Positions 1 through 7,510 are shown, numbered from the stretch's first letter. The stretch is 16,418 nt of DNA from JAIYDJ01 sp038246975 (GCA_038246975.1 JBBRVJ010000076.1:1-16418), one strand, 5' to 3'. Numbers and translations: made by a program. The notes: generated from the letters alone by a model not told the origin.

Positions 1-1337
1 CTGATCGACCCGGTCGGCTGTTCCTCGACATCGACGTTGACCACCACACTGTCCGGCCCCGAGCCGGGCTGGGCATCGACGTTGGCGTTCGCAAAATAGC
101 CCAGCGCCCGGATCCGCTCCGCCGCCTGCCGGATTTCGCGCGGGTTGAACGGATCACCCTCGACCGACCGGAACTGGCGGCGTACCACCTGATCCAGCGT
201 CGTGGTGTTGCCCTCGATGTCGATCCGCTCGACAAAAACCTTGGCGCCGCGCGTCACCACGAATTGCACATCCAGCGTCTGATCGCGGTCATTGCGGGTA
301 ATGCGGGGCACGACCTGAATGAAATTCAGCCCCTTTTTCAGCGCCAGAGTCTCCATACGGGCGATGTTGTTGTCGATGATGCCGGGCGTATAGGTCACCC
401 CCGACCGCAACTTGCGCACGGCGTCGAACTCGGCGGCGTTCACACCCTCGACTTCCGATACCGTGCTGATCTGGCCTACTGTGAAACTCTGCCCTTCGCG
501 CACCGAGAAGGTCAGGAACGTCGCATCCCGTTCGCGCGACAATTCGGCAGAGGCGTCGATAATCTCGAAATCCACATAGCCGCGCGAGGCATAGAAGTCG
601 CGCAGCATCTGTTTGTCCACTTCCAGCCGCTCGGCCAGGAAGGTATCGCCCTTGATGAACTGCCGCAGAAAACCTGCCTGCTTGGTCTCCAGCACCTGCC
701 GCAGCGCGCGGTCAGAAAACGCGCGGTTGCCGACAAAGGACAAACGCTCGATTTCGACCGTCCTGCCCTCTTGGATTTCGAACACCAGATCGACGCGGTT
801 ATCCGACCGCCGAATGATGCGCGGCTCGACTGTGGCCGCGCCCCGTCCGCTGATCCTGTATTGTTCGGCAATCACCGCCGCATCGGCCTCGGCCTTGGAC
901 GGCGAATAGATCAGCCGCGATTTCGACGCGGTGACAGCGCCAAGCTGTTCGTCCTTCAGCCGCTTGTTGCCCTGAAAATCGACGGCGTTCAGCGTGGGAT
1001 ATTCCGCAACCCGGATCACCAGCGTGCTGCCCTGTGGATCAATCGCCACCGTCTCGAACAGTCCGGAGTTCACGATCCGCTGGTAGGCGTCGTTCAACTC
1101 ACCCGCCGACACGGACTGCCCGCGCGCGATTCCCGCAAATCCCAGAATCGTTGCGGCGTCGACCCGCAGGTTGCCCTCGATCGCCACCTCGGAAAAGCTG
1201 TAGGTCTGCGCCATCGCGGGCGTGAAGAAGCCCGCAGAAAGCCCCGTACTGCCTAGGATAATCGCCACCAACGCCGGGCGCAGCAAGCCTTTGGCGGACC
1301 CCATGCGCCAATCCTTCGCGCCCACACGTCTCGCCAT
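1..1337 (-). CDS. bamA: Outer-membrane protein assembly factor BamA, N-terminal part (runs off left edge)
   Basis: This is the central component of the BAM complex, which folds and inserts beta-barrel proteins into the outer membrane. My own translation of the minus strand gives 445 uninterrupted codons before the window edge, against a usual family length of about 760-800. Residues 1-43 look like a Sec signal peptide, with a hydrophobic stretch near 20-35 and an AMA-Q cleavage site at 43/44. Five POTRA-like repeats follow, roughly 45-113, 114-195, 196-285, 286-365 and 366-445; several open with the typical F/I-x-G-N strand (for example VAIEGNLRV, VDFQGNKRL, LSFVGNRAF, IDIEGNTTT). The C-terminal barrel lies outside the window. 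The ATG at 1337 has a GGGGAAAG ribosome site upstream; a second ATG at codon 12 would shorten the signal peptide. A promoter lies just upstream. The position downstream of rseP is the standard alphaproteobacterial order. Confidence 0.95.
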   Translation of the reverse strand, partial: MARRVGAKDWRMGSAKGLLRPALVAIILGSTGLSAGFFTPAMAQTYSFSEVAIEGNLRVDAATILGFAGIARGQSVSAGELNDAYQRIVNSGLFETVAIDPQGSTLVIRVAEYPTLNAVDFQGNKRLKDEQLGAVTASKSRLIYSPSKAEADAAVIAEQYRISGRGAATVEPRIIRRSDNRVDLVFEIQEGRTVEIERLSFVGNRAFSDRALRQVLETKQAGFLRQFIKGDTFLAERLEVDKQMLRDFYASRGYVDFEIIDASAELSRERDATFLTFSVREGQSFTVGQISTVSEVEGVNAAEFDAVRKLRSGVTYTPGIIDNNIARMETLALKKGLNFIQVVPRITRNDRDQTLDVQFVVTRGAKVFVERIDIEGNTTTLDQVVRRQFRSVEGDPFNPREIRQAAERIRALGYFANANVDAQPGSGPDSVVVNVDVEEQPTGSI

Positions 1338-1371
1338 GACTTTCCCCGCTCAATCAAACACCTGCCCAGCT

Positions 1372-1400
1372 TGACTAGCCGCTTGCGCAGGTCTTGTCAA
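1372..1400 (-). promoter_or_regulatory. Candidate sigma-70 type promoter of bamA
   Basis: Read on the minus strand, a perfect TTGACA (-35 at 1395-1400) is followed after exactly 17 bases by TAGTCA (-10 at 1372-1377), which matches the TATAAT consensus only weakly. Transcription would begin near 1365, leaving about 28 bases before the bamA ATG and its ribosome site. The two hexamers also contain the inverted pair TTGAC/GTCAA. The assignment is inferred from spacing and consensus only. Confidence 0.45.
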
Positions 1401-1497
1401 AAGGCGGCAGCAAGACACACCCTGTAGCGGCGCGTTGCTGTGAAAAAGCCTGTGGATAGTTTGCCAAGGCCAGCGCCAGGGGGCGCAAAAGCACCGC

Positions 1498-1635
1498 TCA
1501 GGGTTGAACGAAGGTGCTGCCAAGGAAAGCACCGGCCAACAGACCGACCACAACGGTGCCCAGCGTGAAAATCCGGTCCCAGTTCAGCCAGACCAGAAGC
1601 CGCAAGCCCTTGTATCCGTCCATAACAATGTCCAT
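1498..1635 (-). CDS. Small single-span membrane protein, 45 aa, hypothetical
   Basis: I do not know a function for this short frame, but it looks like a real gene. The 45-residue product has a basic and aromatic N-terminal part (MDGYKGLRLLVWLNWDR) followed by one hydrophobic helix at about residues 22-43, rich in Gly, Val and Leu, and ends in FVQP. By the positive-inside rule the N-terminus would be cytoplasmic. The chosen ATG at 1635 has AGGTG seven bases upstream; a second ATG at 1623 would give 41 residues, and an upstream ATG at 1722 would add residues without a membrane-protein character. It lies on the same strand between rseP and bamA, so it may belong to the envelope cluster. A similar short product seems familiar from Rhodobacterales genomes, but that is memory, not a search. 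The alternative is a chance open frame. Confidence 0.55.
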   Translation of the reverse strand: MDIVMDGYKGLRLLVWLNWDRIFTLGTVVVGLLAGAFLGSTFVQP

Positions 1636-1782
1636 CGCCACACCTGTGATCCCTTGGGTGCATTTTGGATAAGCAGCGATTATGGCATCACTATGGCCAC
1701 CGACCTTGCAGCAGACCCCCATAACGCGGAGCCGCGCCCAAGGCGAATGCGTTTGCGGGCATACCCCTTCGCCATTTAGCCG

Positions 1783-3120
1783 TTATGTGCAGAAAAGATC
1801 GTTCGACACCGCAAACACCATCAGCGACAGCAGCATGGCCAGCCCCACCGACATCAGCACCCGCAGCGCGCGGTCACTCGGCGGCTTGCCGGTCGCGGCT
1901 TCCCAGACGTGGAACACCAGATGTCCGCCGTCCAGAATCGGGATCGGGAACAGGTTCAGCAAGCCGATGCCTAACGACAACACCGCCAGCGTCTGAAAGA
2001 ACGTCGCAAACCCGGACCGCGCTGCATCGCCCATCACTTCTGCCATGCCGATCGGGCCGGAAATGTTGCAACTGGAAATTGCTCCGGTGATGATATGTCC
2101 AATGCCTGACAGCGAGGTTTTGGCGACATACCACGTCTGTTCCAGCGCAATCGTCACCGTCTCGAACACGCCGGGCTGCCGCGTTTCGGGGTCGAACAAC
2201 AGCCCCCCCGTCAACCCGATCAACCAGCGCGTCTCGAACCCGCCCTCCGCCGTCGGCAGATCGCGGCGGCGCGGGGTCAGCGTCAGGTCGAACGTCTCAC
2301 CCGCCCGCCAGACCTGCAACGCCACAGGTGCCCCGTCCAACGCCGTGACGATCGGCGGCAGTTCCGAAAACGTCGTGACCGCCTGTCCGTTGGCCGACAG
2401 AATCACATCCCCCGGCAGCAGGCCCGCGTCCATTGCCGCCGACTGGGGCTGCACAGATACCACGCGCGGCGGAAACGGGTTGGGCCCGGTGATGTCAGAC
2501 GCCACCCCCGCCCGCTCGACCCGGTATACCACGCTCGCCGCAGGCCCCAGATCGCCCACCACCTGCCCATAGGTCGCAAGGTCCGGCGTGGGCGTGCCGT
2601 TGACCGCCAAAATCTTGTCGCCGTTCTGCAGGCTGGCCTCGGCAAACGGCACCTCGCGCATCTTGCCCACCACCGCCTCTTCGGTCGCGACACCGGAATA
2701 GGCGACGATCCCGCAGAACACCACAATGGTCAGGATGAAGTTGAACACCGGCCCCGCCGCCACCGTCAGCATCCGCGCCCAGATCGGCGCCCCCTGCATC
2801 GTGTGACGCGCCTCGGCTGCCGACAGCCCCTGCAAGGCTGCGCCATCGGGCCGCGAAGCCGCATCGGCATCGCCCATAAACTTCACGAACCCGCCGAACG
2901 GCAGCGCCGCGATCTGCCACCTCGTCCCCCGCCGGTCGACGCGCGACGCCAGAACCGGGCCAAAGCCCAGACTGAACACCTCGGCATGAATCCCGGTCCA
3001 GCGGCCCACGATGTAATGCCCGTATTCATGCACAGCGACGATGATCGACAAGGCGACGATGAACGCCACCACCGTCCAGACCAACCCGCCAAAGGCCGGC
3101 AGCAAACCCATTAAGTCCAA
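1783..3120 (-). CDS. rseP: Site-2 intramembrane zinc protease RseP
   Basis: This inner-membrane metalloprotease cleaves transmembrane segments, classically of anti-sigma factors in the envelope-stress response and of leftover signal peptides. The product is 445 residues. The zinc motif HEYGH is at 31-35 within the first membrane helix. Two PDZ-like regions lie in the periplasmic middle part (roughly 120-290; note GDKILAVNGTPTP and PGDVILSANGQAV). The third zinc ligand lies in the NLFPIPILDGG motif at 389-399. Further hydrophobic helices follow near the C-terminus. Start choice: AGGAG stands seven bases before a TTG at 3120, giving MDLMGLLPAF, which resembles relatives. The in-frame GTG at 3126 is too close to that site and the ATG at 3111 is 16 bases away. 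The gene begins 13 bases after the dxr stop, so the two are probably co-transcribed. Confidence 0.95.
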   Translation of the reverse strand: MDLMGLLPAFGGLVWTVVAFIVALSIIVAVHEYGHYIVGRWTGIHAEVFSLGFGPVLASRVDRRGTRWQIAALPFGGFVKFMGDADAASRPDGAALQGLSAAEARHTMQGAPIWARMLTVAAGPVFNFILTIVVFCGIVAYSGVATEEAVVGKMREVPFAEASLQNGDKILAVNGTPTPDLATYGQVVGDLGPAASVVYRVERAGVASDITGPNPFPPRVVSVQPQSAAMDAGLLPGDVILSANGQAVTTFSELPPIVTALDGAPVALQVWRAGETFDLTLTPRRRDLPTAEGGFETRWLIGLTGGLLFDPETRQPGVFETVTIALEQTWYVAKTSLSGIGHIITGAISSCNISGPIGMAEVMGDAARSGFATFFQTLAVLSLGIGLLNLFPIPILDGGHLVFHVWEAATGKPPSDRALRVLMSVGLAMLLSLMVFAVSNDLFCT

Positions 3121-3133
3121 TCCCACGCTCCTG

Positions 3134-4312
3134 CTATCGCCCCGACCAAGACGCCGCGATCTCGCGCGCCCTTACCCTCGCCAGATGGTCTGCCTGCTGC
3201 ACATCCTCAAGACCTTCAAGGGCTTTTCCAAGGCACATCTCCGCCGAAAGCCGGGCGAGCGTCTCCTCGACCAGCCCCGCCATCCGCGCAAACCCGATGC
3301 CGCCACCGATGAATTGGTCCAGTGCCACCTCTTTGGCCGCGTTGAACGCAGCCCCCGCAAGCCCGCCGACCGCCATCACCTCGCGGCACAACCGCAACGC
3401 CGGATAGCGCACCAGATCGGGCGCGCGAAACGTCAACTGCCCAAGTGCCGCAAAATCCAGCCGCGCCACGGGCAGCGGCAATCGCATTGGCCAGTTCAGC
3501 GCATAGCCGATCGGATGCCGCATATCGGCGGCCCCCAGATGCGCCATGATCGCGCCATCGCGGTATCCGACCATCGAATGGATCATCGATTCAGGATGGA
3601 TGATCACCTCGATCATGTCGGGGTCTATGCCGAAATACTCCCGCGTTTCAATGACTTCCAGCGCCTTGTTGAACATCGACGCAGAGTCGATGGTGATGCG
3701 AGGCCCCATCGCCCAGTTGGGATGCGCCAAAGCCTCGGTCACTGTCGCAGACGCCAGACGCTCCATCGGCCAGTCACGCAACGCGCCGCCGCTCGCCGTC
3801 AGGATGATCCGCTCGACCGACCCGATATCCTCGCCCGCCAGCGCCTGAAAGATCGCCGAATGCTCGCTGTCCACCGGCAGAATCCGCGCGCCATGCAAGG
3901 CGGCGGTGCGCATCAGCAGCGGCCCCGCCGTCACCAGACTTTCCTTGTTGGCCAGCGCCAGTGTGCGCCCATGCCGCAGGGCACACAGTCCCGGCACCAG
4001 CCCCGCCGCCCCTACAATTGCGCTCATCACCCAGTCGGCAGGACGGTCCGCCGCCTCGGCCAACGCCGCATCGCCCGCCGCCGCCGCAATTCCGGTCCCT
4101 GCCAAGGCCGCCCGCAACTCCGGCAACCCGCCCTTGGCGCAGACCGCCACTTCGGCGCGCAAGGCAATCGCCATCTCGGCCAACCGCGCGACCTTTTGCC
4201 CGCCGCTCAACGCGACGCAGCGAAACGCCGCAGGCCCGCCCTGCCGCATCAGCAGATCGAACGTGTTTTCCCCCACCGACCCGGTGGCCCCGAACACCGA
4301 AACAGATCGCAT
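3134..4312 (-). CDS. dxr: 1-deoxy-D-xylulose 5-phosphate reductoisomerase
   Basis: Dxr converts DXP to 2-C-methyl-D-erythritol 4-phosphate with NADPH and a divalent metal, the first committed step of the MEP isoprenoid pathway. The cytoplasmic protein has 392 residues, normal for the family. The NADPH-binding loop GATGSVG is at 8-14 and ANKESLV at 121-127. Metal ligands are visible as D148 and E150 in VDSEHS, and E219 in NKALEVIE. The substrate-contact segment TASGGALRD (172-180) and HPNWAMGP (197-204) are intact. The C-terminal helical domain is present. The gene starts three bases after the cdsA stop, with a GGGAGGGGG purine tract as ribosome site. Product flow links it to uppS in the same cluster, which consumes isopentenyl diphosphate. 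Confidence 0.98.
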   Translation of the reverse strand: MRSVSVFGATGSVGENTFDLLMRQGGPAAFRCVALSGGQKVARLAEMAIALRAEVAVCAKGGLPELRAALAGTGIAAAAGDAALAEAADRPADWVMSAIVGAAGLVPGLCALRHGRTLALANKESLVTAGPLLMRTAALHGARILPVDSEHSAIFQALAGEDIGSVERIILTASGGALRDWPMERLASATVTEALAHPNWAMGPRITIDSASMFNKALEVIETREYFGIDPDMIEVIIHPESMIHSMVGYRDGAIMAHLGAADMRHPIGYALNWPMRLPLPVARLDFAALGQLTFRAPDLVRYPALRLCREVMAVGGLAGAAFNAAKEVALDQFIGGGIGFARMAGLVEETLARLSAEMCLGKALEGLEDVQQADHLARVRAREIAASWSGR

Positions 4313-4315
4313 CCC

Positions 4316-5104
4316 CTACCCCCTCCCAAAGGGCAATGGCAGCACAAGACCCAGCAGCATCACCGCCACCACCGCCCCCGTCAACGCATCGAACCGGTCC
4401 ATCACCCCGCCATGACCGGGGATCAACCGCGAGGCATCCTTGACCCCCGCACGCCGCTTGATCCAGCTTTCGGCGATGTCGCCCATCTGACCGGAGAGCG
4501 CGATCAACGGCGACAACAGCACCACCCCCCAGCCAGCCGTCCCCGCCAGCACGAACCCCAAACCGACCAACATTGCCCCGGCCCAGCCCGCCACCGTGCC
4601 CGACCAGGTTTTCTTGGGGCTGATCGCGGGCCAGAACTTCGGCCCGCCGATCAGACGCCCCGCGAAATAACCCAGCACATCCGACACGACCACAATGCCG
4701 ACCAACCACAGAATGACCGCAGACCCCTCGTTGGCGCGCAATCCGATCAACCCGAATCCGGCCAGAACCACCGCCAACCCGTAGCCCGCCGCGATCCCGG
4801 CATCGCGGCGCGGCGTGATGGCCAGCGCCACGGCGGGCAAGGCCAGAATGTAGGGAAACCGATCCGGAAACCCCACCGCCACCGCCAGACACCCCGCCGA
4901 CAAAACGGCCACCGCCAGCGCCACCCCCTTTTGCGCAGGTGCCGTCAGCGCCGCCAATTCCCAGATCATCACCGCCGACAGCAAAATGACCAAAGCCATG
5001 AACGACGGGCCGCCCAGCCAGATCTCGATGAGCCCGATTCCCAGCATCACGGCGGCGGACAACAGCCGGGTCCGCAGATCGGCCCAGCGCACCGACGCGC
5101 TCAT
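4316..5104 (-). CDS. cdsA: Phosphatidate cytidylyltransferase (CDP-diglyceride synthase)
   Basis: CdsA makes CDP-diacylglycerol from phosphatidic acid and CTP, the branch-point precursor of membrane phospholipids. The product is a 262-residue polytopic inner-membrane protein with hydrophobic segments across residues 15-200 and 241-258. The family signature is complete: SDVLGYFAGR (141-150), SPKKTW (162-167), GDIAESWIKRRAGVKD (208-223) and IPGHGGVMDRFD (228-239). Length is typical for the short bacterial form. Its ATG overlaps the uppS stop codon in an ATGA arrangement, which suggests translational coupling. The dxr gene follows after three bases. Confidence 0.98.
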   Translation of the reverse strand: MSASVRWADLRTRLLSAAVMLGIGLIEIWLGGPSFMALVILLSAVMIWELAALTAPAQKGVALAVAVLSAGCLAVAVGFPDRFPYILALPAVALAITPRRDAGIAAGYGLAVVLAGFGLIGLRANEGSAVILWLVGIVVVSDVLGYFAGRLIGGPKFWPAISPKKTWSGTVAGWAGAMLVGLGFVLAGTAGWGVVLLSPLIALSGQMGDIAESWIKRRAGVKDASRLIPGHGGVMDRFDALTGAVVAVMLLGLVLPLPFGRG

Positions 5105-5841
5105 GCAATAGCCACCCCGCCAAACCGCCGCTCACGGTTGCCAAACCGCGCCAAAATCGCGGCAAGCTCGGTCGGGGTGAAATCGGGCCACAACGTCGGG
5201 GTGAACTCGAACTCGGCATAGGCCGCCTGCCACGGCAGAAAGTTCGAGGTCCGCGTCTCGCCGCTGGTCCGGATCACCAGATCGGGATCGGGCAGATCGC
5301 CCGTGTCGAGGTGTTGCGAGATGACCGCATCCGTCACCGCATCCGCCGCCAGCCGTCCTTCCGCCACGTCCAGGGCAATCCGGCGGATGGCTCGGACCAA
5401 CTCGTCACGTCCGCCATAATTGATCGCGACAGTCAGGTTCAGCCGGCTGAACCCGGCGGTCCGCACTTCGATCCCCGACATCAGACGCTGCAACTTGGGG
5501 TCCAGCCGCGCCCGGTCGCCGATGAAGCGCATCCGCACCCCCTCGGCGGCCAGCCGGTCGGCTTCGCGCTCGATATAGCGGGCAAAGATCGACATCAGCC
5601 CCAGAACTTCCTCGGTCGACCGCTTCCAGTTTTCGGTCGAAAAGGCATAGATCGTCAGCCAGCGGATGCCCAGATCGGGCGCACAGCGCACGATCTCCTT
5701 GACACGCTCGGCCCCCTTGCGATGCCCCACCAGACGCGGCCAGCCCCGGTTTGTTGCCCAGCGGCCATTGCCATCCATGATGATGGCGACATGATCCGCC
5801 GGAGGGGCGTCCTTAGGGTTGGATAAGTTGCCTTGTCCCAC
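5101..5841 (-). CDS. uppS: Undecaprenyl diphosphate synthase (cis-prenyltransferase)
   Basis: UppS condenses eight isopentenyl units onto farnesyl diphosphate in cis configuration to give the C55 carrier for peptidoglycan and other wall polymers. The cytoplasmic or membrane-associated protein is 246 residues. The diphosphate-binding and catalytic motif DGNGRW is at 23-28 (catalytic Asp23), the FSTENWKR segment follows, and RTSGE (191-195) with the downstream SNFLPWQ and WPDFT segments form the C-terminal signature. The start codon is GTG at 5841; there is no ATG before the one inside the catalytic motif, and GAGG lies about six bases upstream of the GTG. The gene follows frr after 79 bases and overlaps cdsA by four bases. 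Confidence 0.97.
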   Translation of the reverse strand: MGQGNLSNPKDAPPADHVAIIMDGNGRWATNRGWPRLVGHRKGAERVKEIVRCAPDLGIRWLTIYAFSTENWKRSTEEVLGLMSIFARYIEREADRLAAEGVRMRFIGDRARLDPKLQRLMSGIEVRTAGFSRLNLTVAINYGGRDELVRAIRRIALDVAEGRLAADAVTDAVISQHLDTGDLPDPDLVIRTSGETRTSNFLPWQAAYAEFEFTPTLWPDFTPTELAAILARFGNRERRFGGVAIA

Positions 5842-5876
5842 TGCCTGCCTCGCTGCCGCCCCACGTCCAGGAGCCA

Positions 5877-5904
5877 GAAAATTTTCGACGAAGATTTTTT
5901 CGTC
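5877..5904. repeat. AT-rich paired palindromes between frr and uppS
   Basis: GAAAATTTTC (5877-5886) is a perfect 10-base palindrome. It abuts an inverted repeat GACGAA-gatttt-TTCGTC (5887-5904). In a GC-rich window this A+T-rich patch is conspicuous. On the minus strand the hairpin would lie just after frr. It is not followed by a clean U tract, so it is a poor intrinsic terminator. It could be a processing or attenuation site, or a copy of a short dispersed repeat. Confidence 0.45.
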
Positions 5905-5920
5905 CCGCCCTGACCGGGTT

Positions 5921-6487
5921 TCAAACCTGCATGATCTCGGCCTGCTTGGACTCCAGCGCCCGGTCGACCGCGATGATCGCCTTGTCGGTCAGCTCCTGCA
6001 CCTCGTCCGCCCACATCTTCTGATCGTCCTCGCCCATGCCGGCGGCCTTGGCTTTCTTGATCTGGTCCATCCCGTCGCGCCGCACGTTGCGAACCGCGAC
6101 CTTGGCGTTTTCAGCATAACCGGCGGCGACCTTGGTCAACTGCTTGCGGCGTTCCTCATTCAGCTCGGGGATCGGCAGACGGATCAGCGGACCGTCGGTG
6201 ACCGGGTTGATGCCGATGCCGGATTCGCGGATCGCCTTCTCGACCTTGCTGATCATCGCCTTGTCCCAGACGTTGATCACCACCATGCGCGGTTCCGGTA
6301 CGTTGATCGTGCCCAACTGGTTCAGCGGCGTCATCTGCCCATAGGATTCGACCTGTATCGGGTCGAGGATCGAGGCCGAGGCGCGCCCGGTGCGCAAGGA
6401 TGCGAACTCGGACTTCAGCGACGCCAAGGCACCGTCCATCCGCCGCTGGATTGCATCAAGGTCGATCTCTAGGTCTTCCTGAGCCAT
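5921..6487 (-). CDS. frr: Ribosome recycling factor
   Basis: RRF, with EF-G, splits the post-termination ribosome so that subunits can be reused. The 188-residue product has the usual length. It opens with a helix containing MDGALASLKSEFASLRTGRAS (residues 17-37), followed by the domain II region with the MTPLNQLGTI and VPEPRMVVI segments, and returns to the long coiled-coil helices of domain I, including the conserved block RLPIPELNEERRKQL. The ATG at 6487 has AAGGA seven bases upstream, so the start is secure. The gene order pyrH-frr is nearly universal in bacteria. Here the two are separated by 166 bases that contain a repeat element, so frr may also have its own promoter, although I see no convincing one. 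Confidence 0.98.
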   Translation of the reverse strand: MAQEDLEIDLDAIQRRMDGALASLKSEFASLRTGRASASILDPIQVESYGQMTPLNQLGTINVPEPRMVVINVWDKAMISKVEKAIRESGIGINPVTDGPLIRLPIPELNEERRKQLTKVAAGYAENAKVAVRNVRRDGMDQIKKAKAAGMGEDDQKMWADEVQELTDKAIIAVDRALESKQAEIMQV

Positions 6488-6567
6488 GGCACGTTCCTTC
6501 TACCGCTCCCGTTGATCACCGGGTTTTGCAGCTTTCTATATGACAAGACCGCCATCTGGAAGTGGGC

Positions 6568-6657
6568 GTAGGGTGCGTGCAAGCACGCACCGCCTCCCCC
6601 CGGCCGGCCCCCCCCACATGGCCCCGAACCCGCGGTGCGTGCAAGCACGCACCCTAC
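6568..6657. repeat. REP-like element: two inverted palindromic units flanking a 38-base spacer
   Basis: Unit 1 (6568-6593) and unit 2 (6632-6657) each contain the perfect inverted repeat GGTGCGTGC-AA-GCACGCACC (6572-6591 and 6634-6653). The flanks are also mirrored: GTAG before unit 1 matches CTAC after unit 2, and GC after unit 1 matches GC before unit 2. The whole 90-base element is therefore a large inverted repeat whose halves differ only at the central AA dinucleotides. The spacer is C-rich and includes the palindrome GGCCGGCC (6602-6609). This is the layout of bacterial interspersed mosaic or REP-type elements. The outer end of unit 2 supplies the TAG stop of pyrH. No T tract follows, so it is not a classical terminator. 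Confidence 0.85.
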
Positions 6658-7388
6658 CCCTGGACCCGCGTATAGGTGCCCTGCCCCGACAGGATGCCCT
6701 TGAACCCGCCCGGTTCGTCCAGCGAGAACACGATGATCGGCAGGTCGTTGTCACGCGCAAGTGCGATGGCCGAAGCATCCATCACGCCAAGATGTTTCTG
6801 CAGCACCTCGTCATAGCTGACAGTCGTGTAGCGTTTGGCATCGGCGTGTTTCTTGGGATCCTTGTCATATACCCCGTCCACCTTGGTACCCTTGAAGATA
6901 GCCTGACAGGCCATCTCGTTCGCTCGCAGCGTCGCGGCCGTATCGGTGGTGAAATACGGGTTGCCGGTGCCTGCCGCAAAGATGCAGACGCGTTTCTTTT
7001 CCAGATGCCGCACCGCCCGTCTGCGGATGTAAGGCTCGCAGACCTGATCCATCGGGATCGCTGAAATCACCCGGGTGAACACCCCGATTTGTTCCAGCGC
7101 CGATTGCATCGCCAGCGCGTTCATCACCGTCGCCAGCATCCCCATGTAATCCGCCGTCGTTCGCTCCATCCCCTGCGCCGACCCCGCCAGCCCACGAAAG
7201 ATGTTGCCGCCGCCGATCACCATGCAGATCTCGACCCCCATGTCGCGCACCGACTTCACCTCTTGCGCGATGCGCTGCACGGTCGGGGGGTGCAGGCCAT
7301 AGCCCTGATCGCCCATCAGCGCCTCTCCCGAGATTTTCAGCATGACACGGGTATAGGCGACACCGGGGTCGGAGCCTGCTGTGGACAT
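6654..7388 (-). CDS. pyrH: UMP kinase (uridylate kinase)
   Basis: PyrH phosphorylates UMP to UDP with ATP, an early step toward all pyrimidine nucleotides; the bacterial enzyme is a hexamer of the amino-acid-kinase fold. The product is 244 residues. The N-terminal phosphate-binding segment MLKISGEAL (16-24) and the glycine-rich loop GGGNIFRG (59-66) are intact. The FAAGTGNPYFTTDTAA block that binds UMP and carries the catalytic Asp is in the middle. The KVDGVYDKDPKKH and VMDASAIALARDNDLPIIVF segments follow. The ATG at 7388 has AGGGA seven bases upstream. The last codons read RVQG and the TAG stop lies within the outer arm of the REP-like element, so the extreme C-terminus may have been reshaped by the repeat. 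It heads the minus-strand cluster, divergent from miaA. Confidence 0.98.
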   Translation of the reverse strand: MSTAGSDPGVAYTRVMLKISGEALMGDQGYGLHPPTVQRIAQEVKSVRDMGVEICMVIGGGNIFRGLAGSAQGMERTTADYMGMLATVMNALAMQSALEQIGVFTRVISAIPMDQVCEPYIRRRAVRHLEKKRVCIFAAGTGNPYFTTDTAATLRANEMACQAIFKGTKVDGVYDKDPKKHADAKRYTTVSYDEVLQKHLGVMDASAIALARDNDLPIIVFSLDEPGGFKGILSGQGTYTRVQG

Positions 7389-7432
7389 CGGATTTCCCTG
7401 CCTGTTGCCATTTTGCTTTGATCAGGGCTCAA

Positions 7433-7459
7433 AATGTAGGAAAACGGCGCGGGGTTCAA
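7433..7459 (-). promoter_or_regulatory. Weak candidate promoter upstream of pyrH
   Basis: On the minus strand TTGAAC (7454-7459) is followed after 15 bases by TACATT (7433-7438). The spacing is short and the -10 matches the consensus at four of six positions. A promoter must exist somewhere in the 150-base divergent gap, and this is the best pair I can see. Confidence 0.25.
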
Positions 7460-7489
7460 CCCGGAAGGCGGCGGGATTGCTAAGCACAG

Positions 7490-7510
7490 CCGGGGGTTTC
7501 ACACCCCCGG
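7490..7510. repeat. GC-rich hairpin in the pyrH-miaA divergent gap
   Basis: CCGGGGGT (7490-7497) pairs perfectly with ACCCCCGG (7503-7510) across a five-base loop. It overlaps the left end of dispersed repeat copy A. The second copy of that repeat also ends in a C/G-rich hairpin, so the stem is probably part of the repeat unit. Confidence 0.6.

Noticed and set aside
264..1256. Long plus-strand open frame of 330 codons
   Set aside because: It is antisense to bamA, whose own frame is intact with signal peptide and POTRA motifs.
1451..1459. TGTGGATAG, one mismatch from a DnaA box; a similar TTGTCCACA near 8430
   Set aside because: Single isolated near-matches without clusters, AT-rich unwinding region or neighbouring dnaA/dnaN are expected by chance.
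1482..1499. GCGCC-AGGG-GGCGC followed by AAAA as a terminator
   Set aside because: On the minus strand, where the neighbouring genes lie, the T tract comes before the stem rather than after it. No plus-strand gene ends here.
3041..5221. A 726-codon open frame on the plus strand, and a 481-codon minus-strand frame at 3774-5219
   Set aside because: Both run across rseP, dxr, cdsA and uppS in other frames. Their translations are rich in Arg, Pro, His and Gln or in Gly and Arg with no family motifs, which is typical of shadow frames in GC-rich DNA.
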